Part shown: positions 24,524-37,763 of the stretch, one piece after another
How positions within the stretch are numbered: the first letter of the stretch is position 1
Layout: every line of letters begins with the position of its first letter
Assembly: GCA_963693365.1 (NCBI GenBank)
Contig: CAVNZM010000016.1
Coordinates: 2,542,001 to 2,606,000, forward strand
Source: Amoebidium appalachense
Lineage: Eukaryota; Ichthyosporea
Direction: 5' to 3'
DNA: 64,000 bases
Position numbers and translations under genes: made by a program
The notes under the pieces: generated by a model
Told to the model about the DNA's origin: nothing
The model's input: only the letters and a program-made list of their open reading frames with translations
Database searches by the model: none

Positions 24524-25061
24524 GTAGTAGATATCGACGTCTCAGGAGGTGGTATGTACCCTCCTGAAAGGGGGGGGGGGGGGGGGGGGGGGGGGGCACC
24601 TCCTCATGTGGGGTGGGTGGGTCGTCCAACCAACCCCCCCCCCCCCCCCCCCCCGGCCTGTGTGTATGATGGCCAATCATCTCTAAGACTTTAATTACCC
24701 ACCAATCCGTTACGATCAACTATTACTATATTTTAAACTGTGACTCATTTCACGTACTCTACTTGCAGTGTTCGTGTGCGGTGTCTGTGTGGCGGGGAAT
24801 CATCAGTACGTGCACGTTGAGTGTTAGCCTTTTGCAGCATCTGCATTTCCAAGTCGACGTCATTGTGCGCATCACTGGTTTGTGCACCTCGTGTGTTTGT
24901 GTGTGATACATTTGTGTGCAGACGGTCCGTGTACATCAAATACGTGTGAAAGTGTTTGAGCCTGTGCTGTGGGGGAACTGGATCCGAAAAGGAGTCCCCG
25001 CCAGGCACGCAAAGGGAGGGAGGGTCCCGAGGGAGGAGGGGGTGGGGTTGGGTGGGTGCGT

Positions 25062-25094
<33 letters not shown>

Positions 25095-25540
25095 GGAAGG
25101 GGGACAGGGGGGAGGGGACATACGGCCGGAGCACGGTGTAGCCTGAGATTCAGATGATCAAGGAGTCCGTTTTTTCCATAAAACAACAAAACTGAATTAG
25201 TAATATTAGTACTCTTTCATTGTTTACGTTTTAGGAACCTTATAATCAGGTCACACGGCATATTCAAACTGAAGTCATGGCAGCCCGTGGGGATGGGTGG
25301 GCCAGCCCACAAACTCAGGTGGGTGGTGGGTCCCTTACCGCCCTCCCCCTGCTAGCCGGACGGATGGGTGGGTTCCCCCTCCCCCTCCCCCCCCCCCCCC
25401 CCCAATCCCTCCCCCCCCCCCCAAACAAAAAAAAAACAAAAAAAAAAAAGTTACTGCTGCCCCCCTCTCCGTATCAAAATTAATGATCTAGTAGCCCATG
25501 CTCTCGGCGTGTGTGGAACTGCAGGAATGGTGTGTGTTTG

Positions 25541-25975
<435 letters not shown>

Positions 25976-26238
25976 TGTGTCCGTGTGGGTGCGCGCACGT
26001 GTTTGTATACGGTGTGTATAAGTATATAAGAGTGCGTGTGCTCGTGGGTGCGTATGTGTGCCTGAAGCGAGTGAACACAAAAGACCTCACTGGTAGCTGG
26101 GTGAGAGACCCCAAGGACCTAGAGAGGGACAGAGGGGAGGGAGAGGGGGAGACAAGGGAGACAGGGAGGGGGAGGGGGGGCGGGGGGGGGGGGGGGGGGG
26201 GGGGGGGGAGAGAGAGAGAGAGAGAGAGAGAACAAGAG

Positions 26239-26519
<281 letters not shown>

Positions 26520-26669
26520 GGAGGGAGGGAGGGGGGGTTGGAGAGAGGGAGGGGGGGGAGAGAGAGGATTTCCAAGAGAGGGAGAGAGAGGAGCGAGAGA
26601 GAGAGGGAGAGAGAGAGAGAGTGTGTGTGTGTGTGTGTGTGTGCGTACAGAGAGAGAGCGACACACACA

Positions 26670-26734
<65 letters not shown>

Positions 26735-26880
26735 AGGGAGGGAGGGAGAGGGAGAGGGAGGGAGAGGGAGAGGGAGAGGGGAGGGGGGGGGAGAAAGAGA
26801 GAGAGAGAGTGTGTGTGTGTGCGCGCGTGTGTGCGCGCGTGCGTGTGTGTGTGTGTGTGTGTGTGCGTGTGTGTTCGCGC

Positions 26881-26911
<31 letters not shown>

Positions 26912-27404
26912 TGAGGGTGAGAGAGAGATGGATAGGGGGGAGGGAGGGAGAAAGAGAGAGACAGAGAGAGAGAGAGAGATCTAGAGGCGTAGCGACTCAG
27001 TGAGAGAGCTTTGTTCGACTGGCAGCCTGCATCTATGCACAGTACACCGACAAAACATATAAATCCGCAGCCTACACGAACCAAATGCTAAAAAAAAAAA
27101 AGCAGATTTCTAGATGCATCTGTTTTTTCCACGTGCACCCGTGATACTGTGGATGCCACCGGAAGATTCGCGCACACAGTTGGCCATGGGCAACGCAGCA
27201 TGCAGTCGCAGGTGTGCAATTGTTTACTTTATACAGATGACTCAAGACCATACAACCAATAGGAATAGAGAATAGTACACCATATATGGGTGACCTAAAG
27301 TTTTTGCTCATCTTTACCTTCCATATATGGGTTTGAATTTTAGGAATCCAATTGGAGTCGACTGTGATCCGCGTATCAAATTTTGGCGCCTAGATTTAGA
27401 ATCG

Positions 27405-27432
27405 GGGGTTTACGCTGTTTACTCGATGCAAA
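27405..27432 (+). promoter_or_regulatory. Shared 28-bp upstream motif, copy 1
   Basis: Contains GTTTACGCTGTTTAC, a direct repeat of GTTTAC with 3-nt spacing, followed by TCGATGCAAA. The same motif occurs at 32872 and 44028. It lies 650 bp upstream of the start at 28056. The reverse complement contains GTAAACA, a forkhead-type site. Confidence 0.4.
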
Positions 27433-28055
27433 GCGGAAAAGACCATTACCAGGAAAAAAAAACAGAATAGAATTCGAGACAAACTAATAATTTACTATCA
27501 AAATTCTACAGAGAGAAATCATTGCATTTCTGGGCACTAATATCGACTATAAAGACAAAAACAGAGAAGGAGAATTCGGTGTGCCTCAAAAATGTTAATC
27601 AAATGCTGACAGATTCTTGGGTAGCGCGGACATCTAGTTGCTGTGATACACACCCAATGAGTGCACCGTATTTTCTTGTTCGTGGAAATATTTAAAGCGC
27701 TTGAAGTTGCGCACCAGATGATGAGCAGTGTCCGGAGGGTTGCCGCTTGTATGTTTGTTTTTGTTTTTGTTTTCCACACACAAAAATAATGCCCCTCTAA
27801 CACACCATCACCCTCCCCTTGTCTCTCTGCTAGATGTGAAGACCGAACATGTTTTCTGTATTCTAATCACGGTTTTAGCTACCGTCAGAGAAGGGTTTTT
27901 GGGTCTGTTGTCTTCTAAATTCTTCATTCATTCTTCGCCCCTTTTTTATCCAGTTCGACGAATTTCAGGTTAACAGCACACTGTCACACACACTTTAGTA
28001 ACTGGGCCAAGGCAAAAACATTAGACCAATCTGTCACACACCAAAAAAACCAAAA

Positions 28056-28541
28056 ATGAAGCTCTCTTTTCTTGCTTGTTTCGCATTTTCCCTTCAAGCA
28101 GCACAAAACTTCTCATACGCCCTTCGTCTCGAGCCCCGTGCGCCCACACAGATTGAAGAAGCAAACGAACCCGAACCCACACCCAGCCTGAACTCTGACG
28201 CTATTCCTTACAACATGGAACAAGAACGCACTCTCGCTCTCGGAACTTTTGCTCGTGCTGTAGTCCCCGTTTCTCCGAGCGAAGAGGAGGAAAAAAGCAG
28301 ATACATACGGCCCGGGCGCGAAGCAGGTTTCTTTGACGGGGAACTGTATGGAGGAGGGGCACACGGGCACAAGGCAGCGACCAAATATTACCACCAAAGC
28401 CCGCAGTATGCACCGGGGGGGATGCATGGGGAGGGGTATTACCCAGCAACGGAGGAGATGGTGTTGGGTGGGGTTGTGCTCGGCGGCATTTTGTATGGTG
28501 CAAGGAGGATGTTGCACAAGGGGAGGAGGGGTGGGTGGTGA
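28056..28541 (+). CDS. Small secreted or membrane protein, unknown function
   Basis: Single exon, 161 residues, with start context CAAAAATGA. An N-terminal signal peptide is likely (MKLSFLACFAFSLQA, cleavage near residue 20). The middle is acidic and polar (EEANEPEPTP; SEEEEKSRYIRPG). A Gly/His/Tyr-rich stretch follows (GGGAHGHKAATKYYHQSPQY). Near the C-terminus a short hydrophobic, glycine-rich segment, MVLGGVVLGGILYGA, precedes basic residues (RRMLHKGRRGGW) and could span or anchor in a membrane. I recognise no family. The absence of introns contrasts with the neighbouring conserved genes. Confidence 0.6.
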   Translation: MKLSFLACFAFSLQAAQNFSYALRLEPRAPTQIEEANEPEPTPSLNSDAIPYNMEQERTLALGTFARAVVPVSPSEEEEKSRYIRPGREAGFFDGELYGGGAHGHKAATKYYHQSPQYAPGGMHGEGYYPATEEMVLGGVVLGGILYGARRMLHKGRRGGW

Positions 28542-28959
28542 ATGAAAAGGAAAAGGAGGAGGGGTGGGATATGATCTGGGTGTTCTATGATTGGGAAATT
28601 TTTAAATTTATATAGTGTGTGAAGGTTTAAAGAATGTGATTCAGGCATCCGACACCGACACGTGGTCACACATCCAAATATGCATGCATGACTGTTCTTT
28701 GGTATCTACAGGTATGCGTCTATCCACCACCCTCACCTGAAGTCCATGAAGTTTTTCGACGAATACAAGGACACACACATACAGACACACACAGGTTACA
28801 CAGCACACACATGGAAACATGCACACTTGCACACACACATGGGTATATATAAACTCGTTTGCAAGAATGTCATGTATACGTGCACATACATGATGCACGC
28901 TGTAACGCACGCATACACAGACAAAGGCACAACACACACACACACACGCACACACGGGC

Positions 28960-29027
<68 letters not shown>

Positions 29028-29814
29028 CGTCTGTGTGCTTTCTGACAACACATTTTTAAAGTTTTGCTTTTTAGTAAAATTCTGTTTCCGGTGGTTTAAG
29101 ACTGCCGCCTAATTTGACGACTGCATATCCTTTAGAGTCTAATATTGGATATGCACAACTACTCATGTAACTTAAGTCCTTTCCCTATTGAACTGCCTGT
29201 TTTTTTTTTTTGGTTCTTTTTGGTAAGCTTTTTCTCTTTCGTCTGTCTGGTGAAATGAAAACCCCGGGTAGGAGTCGTTTTCCCATGCTTGTGAATATAG
29301 AACCCCACGGTGTCGTTAGGAACCTCGTGGCTTCTTTCCTGTAATTTTGAATCACTTTTCAGTGTTCCTTATTTATATCCCTGCCAATAGCAAGGGCTTG
29401 TTAAAATTATTCTAAATATATGCACGTGTTTTGAATGTGAAACCTGCTATATTTTTGGTGATCCTAATGTTAAAAAGGGTCGGATTGAGGGTACCTCTGT
29501 GACTGCACCCCAATCTTTTTTTGAAAAATCAAAGCCTTTTGGTGCCACGCCTCCCCACTCCCTCCCTCCTCACCCCCCCCCCCCCCCCTCCCCCCCCCCC
29601 CCCCCCTCCCCCCCTTCCTCTCCTCCCCCTCCCCCCGCCCCCCTCCCCCCGGCCCCCGGCCCATACACATGCACACACAATTCCCGCCGTCTCTCCTCCC
29701 TTCCCCCTGCTGTTTGTTGCCTTTCACCTTCATCCTCCCTCCCCACCTTTCCCCCCAAACACACACACACGTCCGCACATGTGGGTGTAATAGTATTTCA
29801 AGTAACCCCAAAGG
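28542..29814. other. Spacer with CA array, no gene recognised
   Basis: A CA microsatellite at 28966-29022, AT-rich sequence, and C-rich tracts at 29573-29650. Nothing else is supported. Confidence 0.5.
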
Positions 29815-30421
29815 CACAGGGCGGGTTGGTGCAATGATAAGATCGCTGCGTGTCAAGCTCCGAGTCGCAGGAAACGATCCTGCTTACTTCCGATTTTTGT
29901 CTGCTCGACGGTCCACCAGTCTGGCCGCCCCCTATAAGCCATCACCCCAGACCACGTCAAGCAGCACCACCAAAGTTTGTTATCATCCGGCCGCAAGACA
30001 TGACGTCATGAACAGCACCGCCCTCTGACGTCGACGGCGCGCCGCTTGGGCATCCCGGCCCAACGTTCAAGTGGGAGACCAATCCGAGTCACCGGCCACG
30101 GTTCGGGTCAGCGTCCTGGGCATGGGGTTTTCCCTTTCAAGTCTTTATGTTTGTGTATGTGTCCCGGGTCGCTCCCGGCTGGTGTTGTTAAAGTGAGCTG
30201 TGCTCACTTCCCCACTAATTGACCCCAACTGGCACTATTTTTAGTTACTCCTTATAACTAAAAATAGTGCCAGTTGGGGTCAATTAGAATCCTGACTTAT
30301 GAGTGTGCTATACAGATCTGTGTCTAGGCGGAAGACGGTAAGCTCCCCTGAGGCAGAGCCTCGCCGGGAGTGAAACGGGAAAAAATAAAAAAATAAAATA
30401 AAAAATAAATAAAATAAAAAA
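29815..30421 (+). mobile_element. tRNA-headed SINE-like element
   Basis: The head (about 29822-29886) resembles a tRNA. It has an A-box-like TTGGTGCAATGATAAGA, an anticodon-arm region with GTGTCAA, and a T-arm with a perfect 5-bp stem GCAGG/CCTGC around AAACGAT, altered from TTCGATT. A unique-looking body follows, and the stretch ends at 30384-30421 with an A-rich tail of AATAAA/AAATAAA units, as SINE tails do. A related 3' end, ending AAACGGGATAAAA, occurs near 30908-30990. The full extent as one element is inferred. Confidence 0.45.
30191..30287. repeat. Two adjacent perfect hairpins
   Basis: First, AAGTGAGC-TGT-GCTCACTT (30191-30209). Then a perfect 33-bp stem with a 7-nt loop (30215-30247 and 30255-30287), whose arm begins CTAATTGACCCCAACTGGCA. 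Such perfect arms suggest recent formation or a structured, fold-back insertion. Confidence 0.7.
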
Positions 30422-30471
30422 CTCAAAGGCACACGAAAACAAAGAGGTAGATCTAGAGCCCCATCGAGGAC

Positions 30472-30604
<133 letters not shown>

Positions 30605-31144
30605 GCACCCACACACAACCAGCATGCCCCCATCACAAACCACACCATCATGTGACTGACACCCCATACCCACCGTAAACACCACGAACACTACGCCATA
30701 TGTTCCACCGTAGATGAGCCAATCAGGGCCCGTGATTAAGGCTTAAAGTTTGATCGTAGGTTTTGAGTGGAGGGAAAGCTTGGTGCTACCCCGCCGGCGA
30801 GGCTGGGGTGAAAACCCTTGGGCTAAGTGTGTACGCATAGTTAGGATTAAGAATCGTTTTTTATCTTAGCTGATGGCACCAGAGCACCCTAGCTAGAGTA
30901 TAGTCGGTGCTGGGTGGAAGATGGCTATAGCCTTAAGTTACCTCTGAGGGGCCCTGAGTCACCCTCCGGAAGCAAAACGGGATAAAATTAGGAAATCGTG
31001 TACAAACATGGATGCACACCCTCCCGATATCGCTCAACGATCTGGTGCAATTGAATAATCTCTTTATTACTCCTGTACGAAATGCAAGGGGCCAAACAGA
31101 CACATGCGCCGCGTTGGGCACATGTACACACTTTGCCTTAAGGT

Positions 31145-31346
31145 CTATGTCGGCATTTCTCAATTATGACGTAGTTATGACGTATTCATAATTGCATGAT
31201 GTCATTGATGATGTCACGAATTTGAGAATGGCGTCACCGGATCACGTACATGGTGGCTCACGTAGTTTCCATATATGTAATGTTCGTTTTAGGAAAGTCC
31301 GAACATGGCAAAAATACTACATCACAATCGAGAAATGCCGACATAG
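31145..31346. mobile_element. 202-bp element with 20-bp terminal inverted repeats
   Basis: The ends CTATGTCGGCATTTCTCAAT (31145-31164) and ATCGAGAAATGCCGACATAG (31327-31346) are inverted copies with one mismatch. The interior repeats TGACGT/TGATGTC words and has no coding potential. MITE-like; no clear target duplication seen. Confidence 0.5.
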
Positions 31347-31370
31347 TCGTTAGCAGTCAGACTCTGTCTC

Positions 31371-31406
<36 letters not shown>

Positions 31407-31684
31407 TCCCTCCCCTCCCTCCCTCCCTCCCTCCCTCTCTCCCTCCCCCGGCCCCCCTCCCTCCCTCCTCGCCTCATCCTCCTCCTCCCCCTTTTTCTGA
31501 CAACAAATATATACAAGTACACCAGTTTGCACTTTCTCTCTCTCTCTCCCACACCCTCTTTCTCTCCCCCCCCACACCCCCTTCTTTCTCTCTCTCTCTT
31601 TCTCTCTCATGGGACCCCCCCCCCCCTCCCCCCCCGCCCATCTCTCCCCTCCCCCCCCCCCCCCCCCCCTTCTCTCCCATCCCC

Positions 31685-31715
<31 letters not shown>

Positions 31716-32443
31716 GGCTCTCTCTCCCACCCCCCTTCAACATCTTTCCCCCCTTTCTACCCCCCCCCCCCCCCCCCATCTCTTGCTCTCCCTCTCCCCT
31801 TGCCCTCTTATCATTTATAATATCTCTTTTTCGCGTTGCCAAGTTGGGTTCCCCGGGTCCCAGCCCAAAGTCACACCTGTGCACCCGCTGCAAGAAAACT
31901 CACCAAAGCATACTAGCAACCCCGAAGGGGTCTAATAGAGAGAACAATCATTTCCCCCGATGTGTACGACCAGAAAAGGATGAGGTGCCAACGATAGATA
32001 GTGTATAGAGTAGTAGTAAAGCGTGTGTAGTACATATCCCATACCTGTAAACCCACAGAAAACTGCTTACACTGGCACCAACGCCGGATACTAGTGTGAG
32101 TGAAAAAGAGATCCCACACTAGATTGCTTCATCTCCAGGAAAGACGAGCAGTTATGGTCGATCGAGAGACTTTTCTTTCCTTCTTTCAATTACTTTGTAA
32201 ATAAATGTGTGGCAAGGTGGGTGGGTAGGTACCACTGCATGGGTGGGTGGGTGGGGGGGGGGGGGGGGGGGGGGGGGAAGGAGAGGTGATCGAAGAGGGG
32301 GGGGGGGGGGAGGGGGAGGGGGGTGGGTGGGAGGGGGGGGGCGGAAGGGAGGGGAGAAGCCTTAGGCGGTTTGAGAAAGGGGGGAGGGGGGAGGAGGGTT
32401 GTGAGATGGGGGCCGGGGGCCGGGGGGGGGTGGGGCCGGTGGG

Positions 32444-32483
<40 letters not shown>

Positions 32484-33265
32484 GGGCCCGGGGGGAGGGG
32501 AGGGCAAAAGGGATCCAGGGGAGAAGAAGTCTTAGGCGGTTGAGAGAGGGGGGAGGGGGGGACAAGGGTTCGGGAGGGGGGGGAGGGGAAGTTGGGAGGA
32601 CAGATCAGTTAAGGGTTTCAAGAGAAAACACGCGTTTATATGGGCACGTGTATGGCGCACGTTTCTATAAACCTCGGCGGCGGTTGTGGGTCCGTGGATG
32701 CCCAGCGAAGATTTTGAATCTAGAAATCTCCAGGGATCCAATCAAATGACTTTAAGAACTTATCTATATCCACCAACCCGCTTGCCTCACGCCCTACCAT
32801 AAAAAGTAGAATCATATTGATGCTGACCATTCCGTTGCTAAAACATGATCGCCCATAACACATATCGCTTTGGGGTTTACGCTGTTTACTCGAGGCAAAA
32901 CTTTTTTCAACCCAAAAGTCTCTGCTTCTGTATTCGAATTTATACATGTAGTTTTATATTAAATCTGCTTGTACAAGTGTTATCTCCGTTCTCATGCCTC
33001 CCAGGCGGCAAGCGGAAGCACGGTACCGTCCGCGGTTGCGTGAGCTGCGGCGCCAGCTGAGAGCGGCAGGCCGCGGCAGGGCTCGAACTCAGCCCTTCAT
33101 AGTGTTTCACTTATGCAGATATAAATATCATTTATGCTAAAAACTTTTAGCTACGCTAATATATTCTCACTATATGCATGGGTATTGAGGGTTTTCTCCT
33201 ATGGATATATTGTTGCAACGCCCTCAAGGAGCCCACACGCCACGGCCCCTGCGGCGCCACAACCC

Positions 33266-33302
<37 letters not shown>

Positions 33303-33759
33303 ACTAAAGAATTTTTCGAGCAGTCTAGTGCTACATAGTGATTGGTTGCCTCCTAGGCGGATAGAAAATAGTAGAATGACCAATGGAGACGTTGCTCCAA
33401 ATGCTTATGTGACATTAGAGGCAACAGTTTTTAACAAGGCATTAAATGTCTATGTTAGAGTTTAATAAGATGATGACTATATTTGATTGGTATATGGACC
33501 AAGTAAATTTGGCTCATATGACTGGCGCCAACAAGAACCTGTGTGCTGGTCTTTGCTGGCGCCATATAAAAACTTTTTCCCGCCAGAACCCCTTCATTCT
33601 GACAAGCAAGTCAATGTATGCATAATCGAAAAGCGAACAGAAAAACCACAAAAGGCTCTCTTATTCGCGACAAAAATCGTCGTTCTGTGCTCTTCTTCTT
33701 CACGTCAAAGAAAGAAACAATATCTTCAAGCCTCAAATCAACACAAAAGCTCAACAAAA
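31347..33759. other. Spacer, C/T-rich then G-rich
   Basis: Poly-C/CT at 31373-31790 and poly-G at 32253-32590. An open stretch after 31843 (HLCTRCKKTHQSI) has no clear family. A poly-T run lies at 33267-33300, and ATTGG/CCAAT pentamers at about 33341, 33377 and 33485 precede the gene at 33760. Confidence 0.4.
32872..32899 (+). promoter_or_regulatory. Shared 28-bp upstream motif, copy 2
   Basis: GTTTACGCTGTTTAC followed by TCGAGGCAAA; identical to copy 3 and one base different from copy 1. It lies 888 bp upstream of the start at 33760, in the same orientation. Confidence 0.4.
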
Positions 33760-34191
33760 ATGGCCTCCGTTCTCGCTACCACCGTCCTTTCTTCTCTCCC
33801 CGCCGCCACCCGCACGCTCACAACAGCAACAACGAGCATGCTTGGCCTTCGTCTCTACCACAACTTCACCTCCGCAAAACGCAACTTCAACACGCAGGCC
33901 ACACAAACCCCCACCACCCGCCGCGCCGTTTTTCCGGACACAAACACCAACGTTTTGACCAAAACTGAAATGCACTACACGCCCAACCTCGGCCCCCCTG
34001 TGGCCCAGCCGTCCCCATATGGCCGCACTTGCGCCAAAACGCTCGGAAGTGCAATGCGTAGGTGGCCCCAAGTGAGTGGGTTGGAGGTGGAGGAGATGGG
34101 GTATAAGTGGCCCGTTGTGCCTGTGCATGCAAAGGTGGCCGGAAATGCAGTGCAGGCACACGAGGTGCTGCTGGTGAAAATGAACTTGTGA
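33760..34191 (+). CDS. Small protein with a mitochondrial-type presequence
   Basis: Single exon, 143 residues. The ATG at 33760 has the same A-rich context (CAAAAATGG) as other local starts. The N-terminal 45 residues are rich in Ser, Thr, Ala and Arg and lack acidic residues (MASVLATTVLSSLPAATRTL, then LGLRLYHNFTSAKRNF), as in mitochondrial targeting peptides. The remainder contains TPNLGPPVAQPSPYGR and MRRWPQVSGLEVEEMGYKWP, with no recognisable domain. Reading from an upstream non-ATG position in the same frame is possible but unsupported. It could be lineage-specific or a small matrix protein. Confidence 0.5.
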   Translation: MASVLATTVLSSLPAATRTLTTATTSMLGLRLYHNFTSAKRNFNTQATQTPTTRRAVFPDTNTNVLTKTEMHYTPNLGPPVAQPSPYGRTCAKTLGSAMRRWPQVSGLEVEEMGYKWPVVPVHAKVAGNAVQAHEVLLVKMNL

Positions 34192-34248
34192 TATTAAAAA
34201 GCCGGAAGTACTGAAAAAGTAGGAATATGGAGTAGTAGGCACGTGTGT

Positions 34249-34331
<83 letters not shown>

Positions 34332-34746
34332 GTGTGTGTACGTGCCGAGTTGACATGTGGCCCTGCCATGAAATCGTAGCACCGTTAAGGCGCCTTAAAT
34401 TCACTTGCACGATTATGAATGCTGTTTACATTAAGTAAATAGTGAAGTAAAGAAACCCTTTTTTGGCTCTGTTTGAGTCTAGTTGACGTATTTTTATGCT
34501 TCGAAAGTTTGAAGTTCCGTATTTTAAACACGTATGTAGTAACTTGATACGTTCTGAAGCTGCACTTAAGTCCAACTGTGTCTGGAAACCCGTTGAGCGG
34601 CCCACACACATATTCAAGCGTAAAAGTACATTATCATATTATTTAAATTTGCCTGGTATGCATATTAAAATACAGGCTGAACATACAAACTCGTACTCAG
34701 CGACATGAGTGCCTTGTGCGAGTGTGGCAATGCGTGTGTGCGTGTG

Positions 34747-34793
<47 letters not shown>

Positions 34794-34841
34794 GCGTGTG
34801 CATGTGCGAGTGTGAGTGTGCGTGCGTGTACGTGCGTGCGC

Positions 34842-34915
<74 letters not shown>

Positions 34916-34923
34916 ACTACTGC

Positions 34924-34968
<45 letters not shown>

Positions 34969-35777
34969 GTGTGTGTGTGTGTAATAGTTTGTGTTGTCTA
35001 CCACTCTGTCTGCGTGTATGCACAGTCACTGTGTGTGTGGGCGTGCCTACATAAGATTGTCACCTGTGTGCCTGTTGGCTACCGTACTTTGCGCAGTGTG
35101 TGTTTCATGTGTGCAGGTTTGTGTGGACGTGTGGCGCCTGTGAGCGTTCGAGTGTGGCGGGTGTGTGTGTAACCTACTTGCGTCCAAAATTACACGTCAT
35201 ATACACGTACAAGATTATACATATGCAATCTCTATTTGCTTTCCCCGCACAATTGCAATCACCACATTTTTCGCTCTCTAATTAACGTATAGTCGACACA
35301 TACTGTTACATTATAAGCGAGTGTCCAAGCTTTCATACACACATAGAAACATGCATAAAATTTAAGGTGTTTGTGACGTGTATGCATACGGGTGGGCGGT
35401 ATACCTCTGGCCATGGATAATACACACCTCTTGGCTCAGTCATGAACGACATTTCATGGGTTATTTATTTGCATCCCATGTGTTGTAAACGTTGATTTTC
35501 ACCTCTTACTCTTCATGATCAGCAGTGCAATTATGACATTATGATGGGCGCTTATTAGCGGGTTGGGATGTGGTGTATCTAAATCTAATGGCTTATACTC
35601 TTATAGGTGCAAATCTCGTCTGCATGTCCCCCCCCCCCCCCCCCCCCCCCCCCCTCCCCCAACCCACCCACCCACCTCCCTCCCCCTTAAACTCACCAAC
35701 CAAGCCACTCACACACCAACCTAAGAAAATCAACAGGGAAAAAAAAAAAAAAAGGAAACTCGCTACACAAAATCAGT

Positions 35778-35822
<45 letters not shown>

Positions 35823-35995
35823 GGGGGGGGGGGTTCCAAGAGAAAGAAGGGGGAATAAGGAGGCAAATAAAAAAAAGAAAGAAAGAAAGAAAGAACGAAA
35901 ATAAAATAAAAAGAAAAGAAAGAAATACACTAAACCACAAAAAGAAAAACAAAAAAAAACCCCATCATCACTAGTCGTCCCTATGCGCTGCCAAC
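34192..35995. other. Spacer with GT arrays
   Basis: (GT)n at 34251-34339 and at 34749-34983 (interrupted near 34797-34845 and 34911-34930), poly-C at 35628-35655, and poly-A plus poly-G at 35780-35833. It lies between two convergent genes (33760-34191 plus, seipin minus) and should contain both 3' UTRs. Confidence 0.5.
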
Positions 35996-36516
35996 CTACC
36001 CAACCTCTTTCGCAACTCCGCCCCTTCCACCCCCCCCAGGGGACCCTCCCCCTCCCCGCTCCCTCCCCCCTCCCCCTCCCTCTCCCCTCCCTGCATTATT
36101 GTCTCCGTCCCCTCCACCCCCACCTCTTCCTCCTCCTCCAAAATCCGTTCTCCACCCCCACCCCCTCCCCCCATACATCCCACTACCACTACTCCCCGCC
36201 TCTCCACCGCTCTCCCTTCTAGTCTTTTCCCTTCTCGTTTCTTCCACGGATTCCACGCCGCTCTCCCCCGCGTATATCCCCCCGTCGGCAGGGTCATCCC
36301 TCACGCTCGTGTGTTGTGAAAACACAACATCATCCGTATCTAAAGTATCGCTTTCGCGAATTTTGTAAGAGGAAGAACCAGTGGAGTAATCGTTCCGACG
36401 ACCAGAGAGAGGATCGTCGCGGTGGCGTGGGCGGTGGCCGCCGACACGACGAATGTATTCTTCGTCTTCGTCTTTGATGTGCACCTGTAAAAAAACAGTG
36501 TGTGTGTGTGTGAGTT

Positions 36517-36547
<31 letters not shown>

Positions 36548-36940
36548 AGGGGGGGGGGGGGGGGGGGGGGGGGGGAAGGGGGGGGGGGGAGGTAGTAGGG
36601 GCGGTGGTGGTGGTATGGGGGGGGGGGGGGGGGGGGGGAAGCCACGTGATAAGAGGGAAGAGAGGGACAGGGAGGGTAATTGGAAAGGGGAAAAGGGGGT
36701 GGGGGGGGTGCGCGGGGGGGGGGGGGAAGGGAAGGGGGGAAGGGGGGGGGGGGGGGAGGGGGGATCGGTTAGTGAGAGCCAAGAGTACTGTGAACACCTT
36801 CGTCTCAGCACAGTGATATTCACGCTTCCTTTTTCTCCCTTCTCCTTCTTCTTCTTCTTCTTCTTTTTTTTTTTTTTTTGGGGGGGGGGGGGAGGGAGAA
36901 GGAGGGGGGAGAGACCGGGTGGGGCGGGGGGAGAGGCAAA

Positions 36941-36974
<34 letters not shown>

Positions 36975-37176
36975 GGGGTGTAAGGGATGTGTAGGAGAGT
37001 ACAAAGCACACATCCACGAAAGACAACACAATGCAGATATCGACAAACGAAGAGAATGCATAACAAGTAAAGCCCATCTTCGAATGGCGTCAACTCTTCC
37101 AAGATACCCTAGTGTCGACTCGTTCACCCCTGGCATGCAAGACCCAATTCATACACTAGTAGTGGTGGTGGTGGCC

Positions 37177-37212
<36 letters not shown>

Positions 37213-37349
37213 GTGGGGTGGGGGTGTGTGTGTGTGTGTGTGTGTGTGTGGGGGGGGGGGGGGGATTAAGTGCGCAACAAACTACTGCCTTGCAAATTAC
37301 AACGTAAATACTACGACGGATAACACAATGCAGATTGCAAAGGGGGCGT

Positions 37350-37392
<43 letters not shown>

Positions 37393-37686
37393 AAAATACA
37401 AGATACACATTCATAACGCACGGCATTGCAGATTGCAAAAAGGGGGGAGGGGCGGGGATAGCAGATGTGTTACAGAGCATGAGGTACATATTGATGACGG
37501 ACAACACACAATACACACGGGGAGAAAGGGGGAGGCGGGGCTGGCGGGCCAGGGGGGGAGGGAGGGAGAGGGGGGGAGGGGGGGGGGGGGGGGGGGGTTA
37601 TCGGAGAGACCGACAGTCAAGTGGGGGCAATGGTGTGAAACGGAAGAGAAGGACGCAGAGGAGAAAGGGAAGAAGTAAGGTCCGGG

Positions 37687-37763
<77 letters not shown>

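Noticed and set aside
24745-25134. Minus-strand open frame ending in DVDLEMQMLQKANTQRAR...VEYVK
   Set aside because: Part of it is CA-repeat translation and the plus strand is also open in pieces; no family. It could join the weak candidate at 22574-23826 but cannot be supported.
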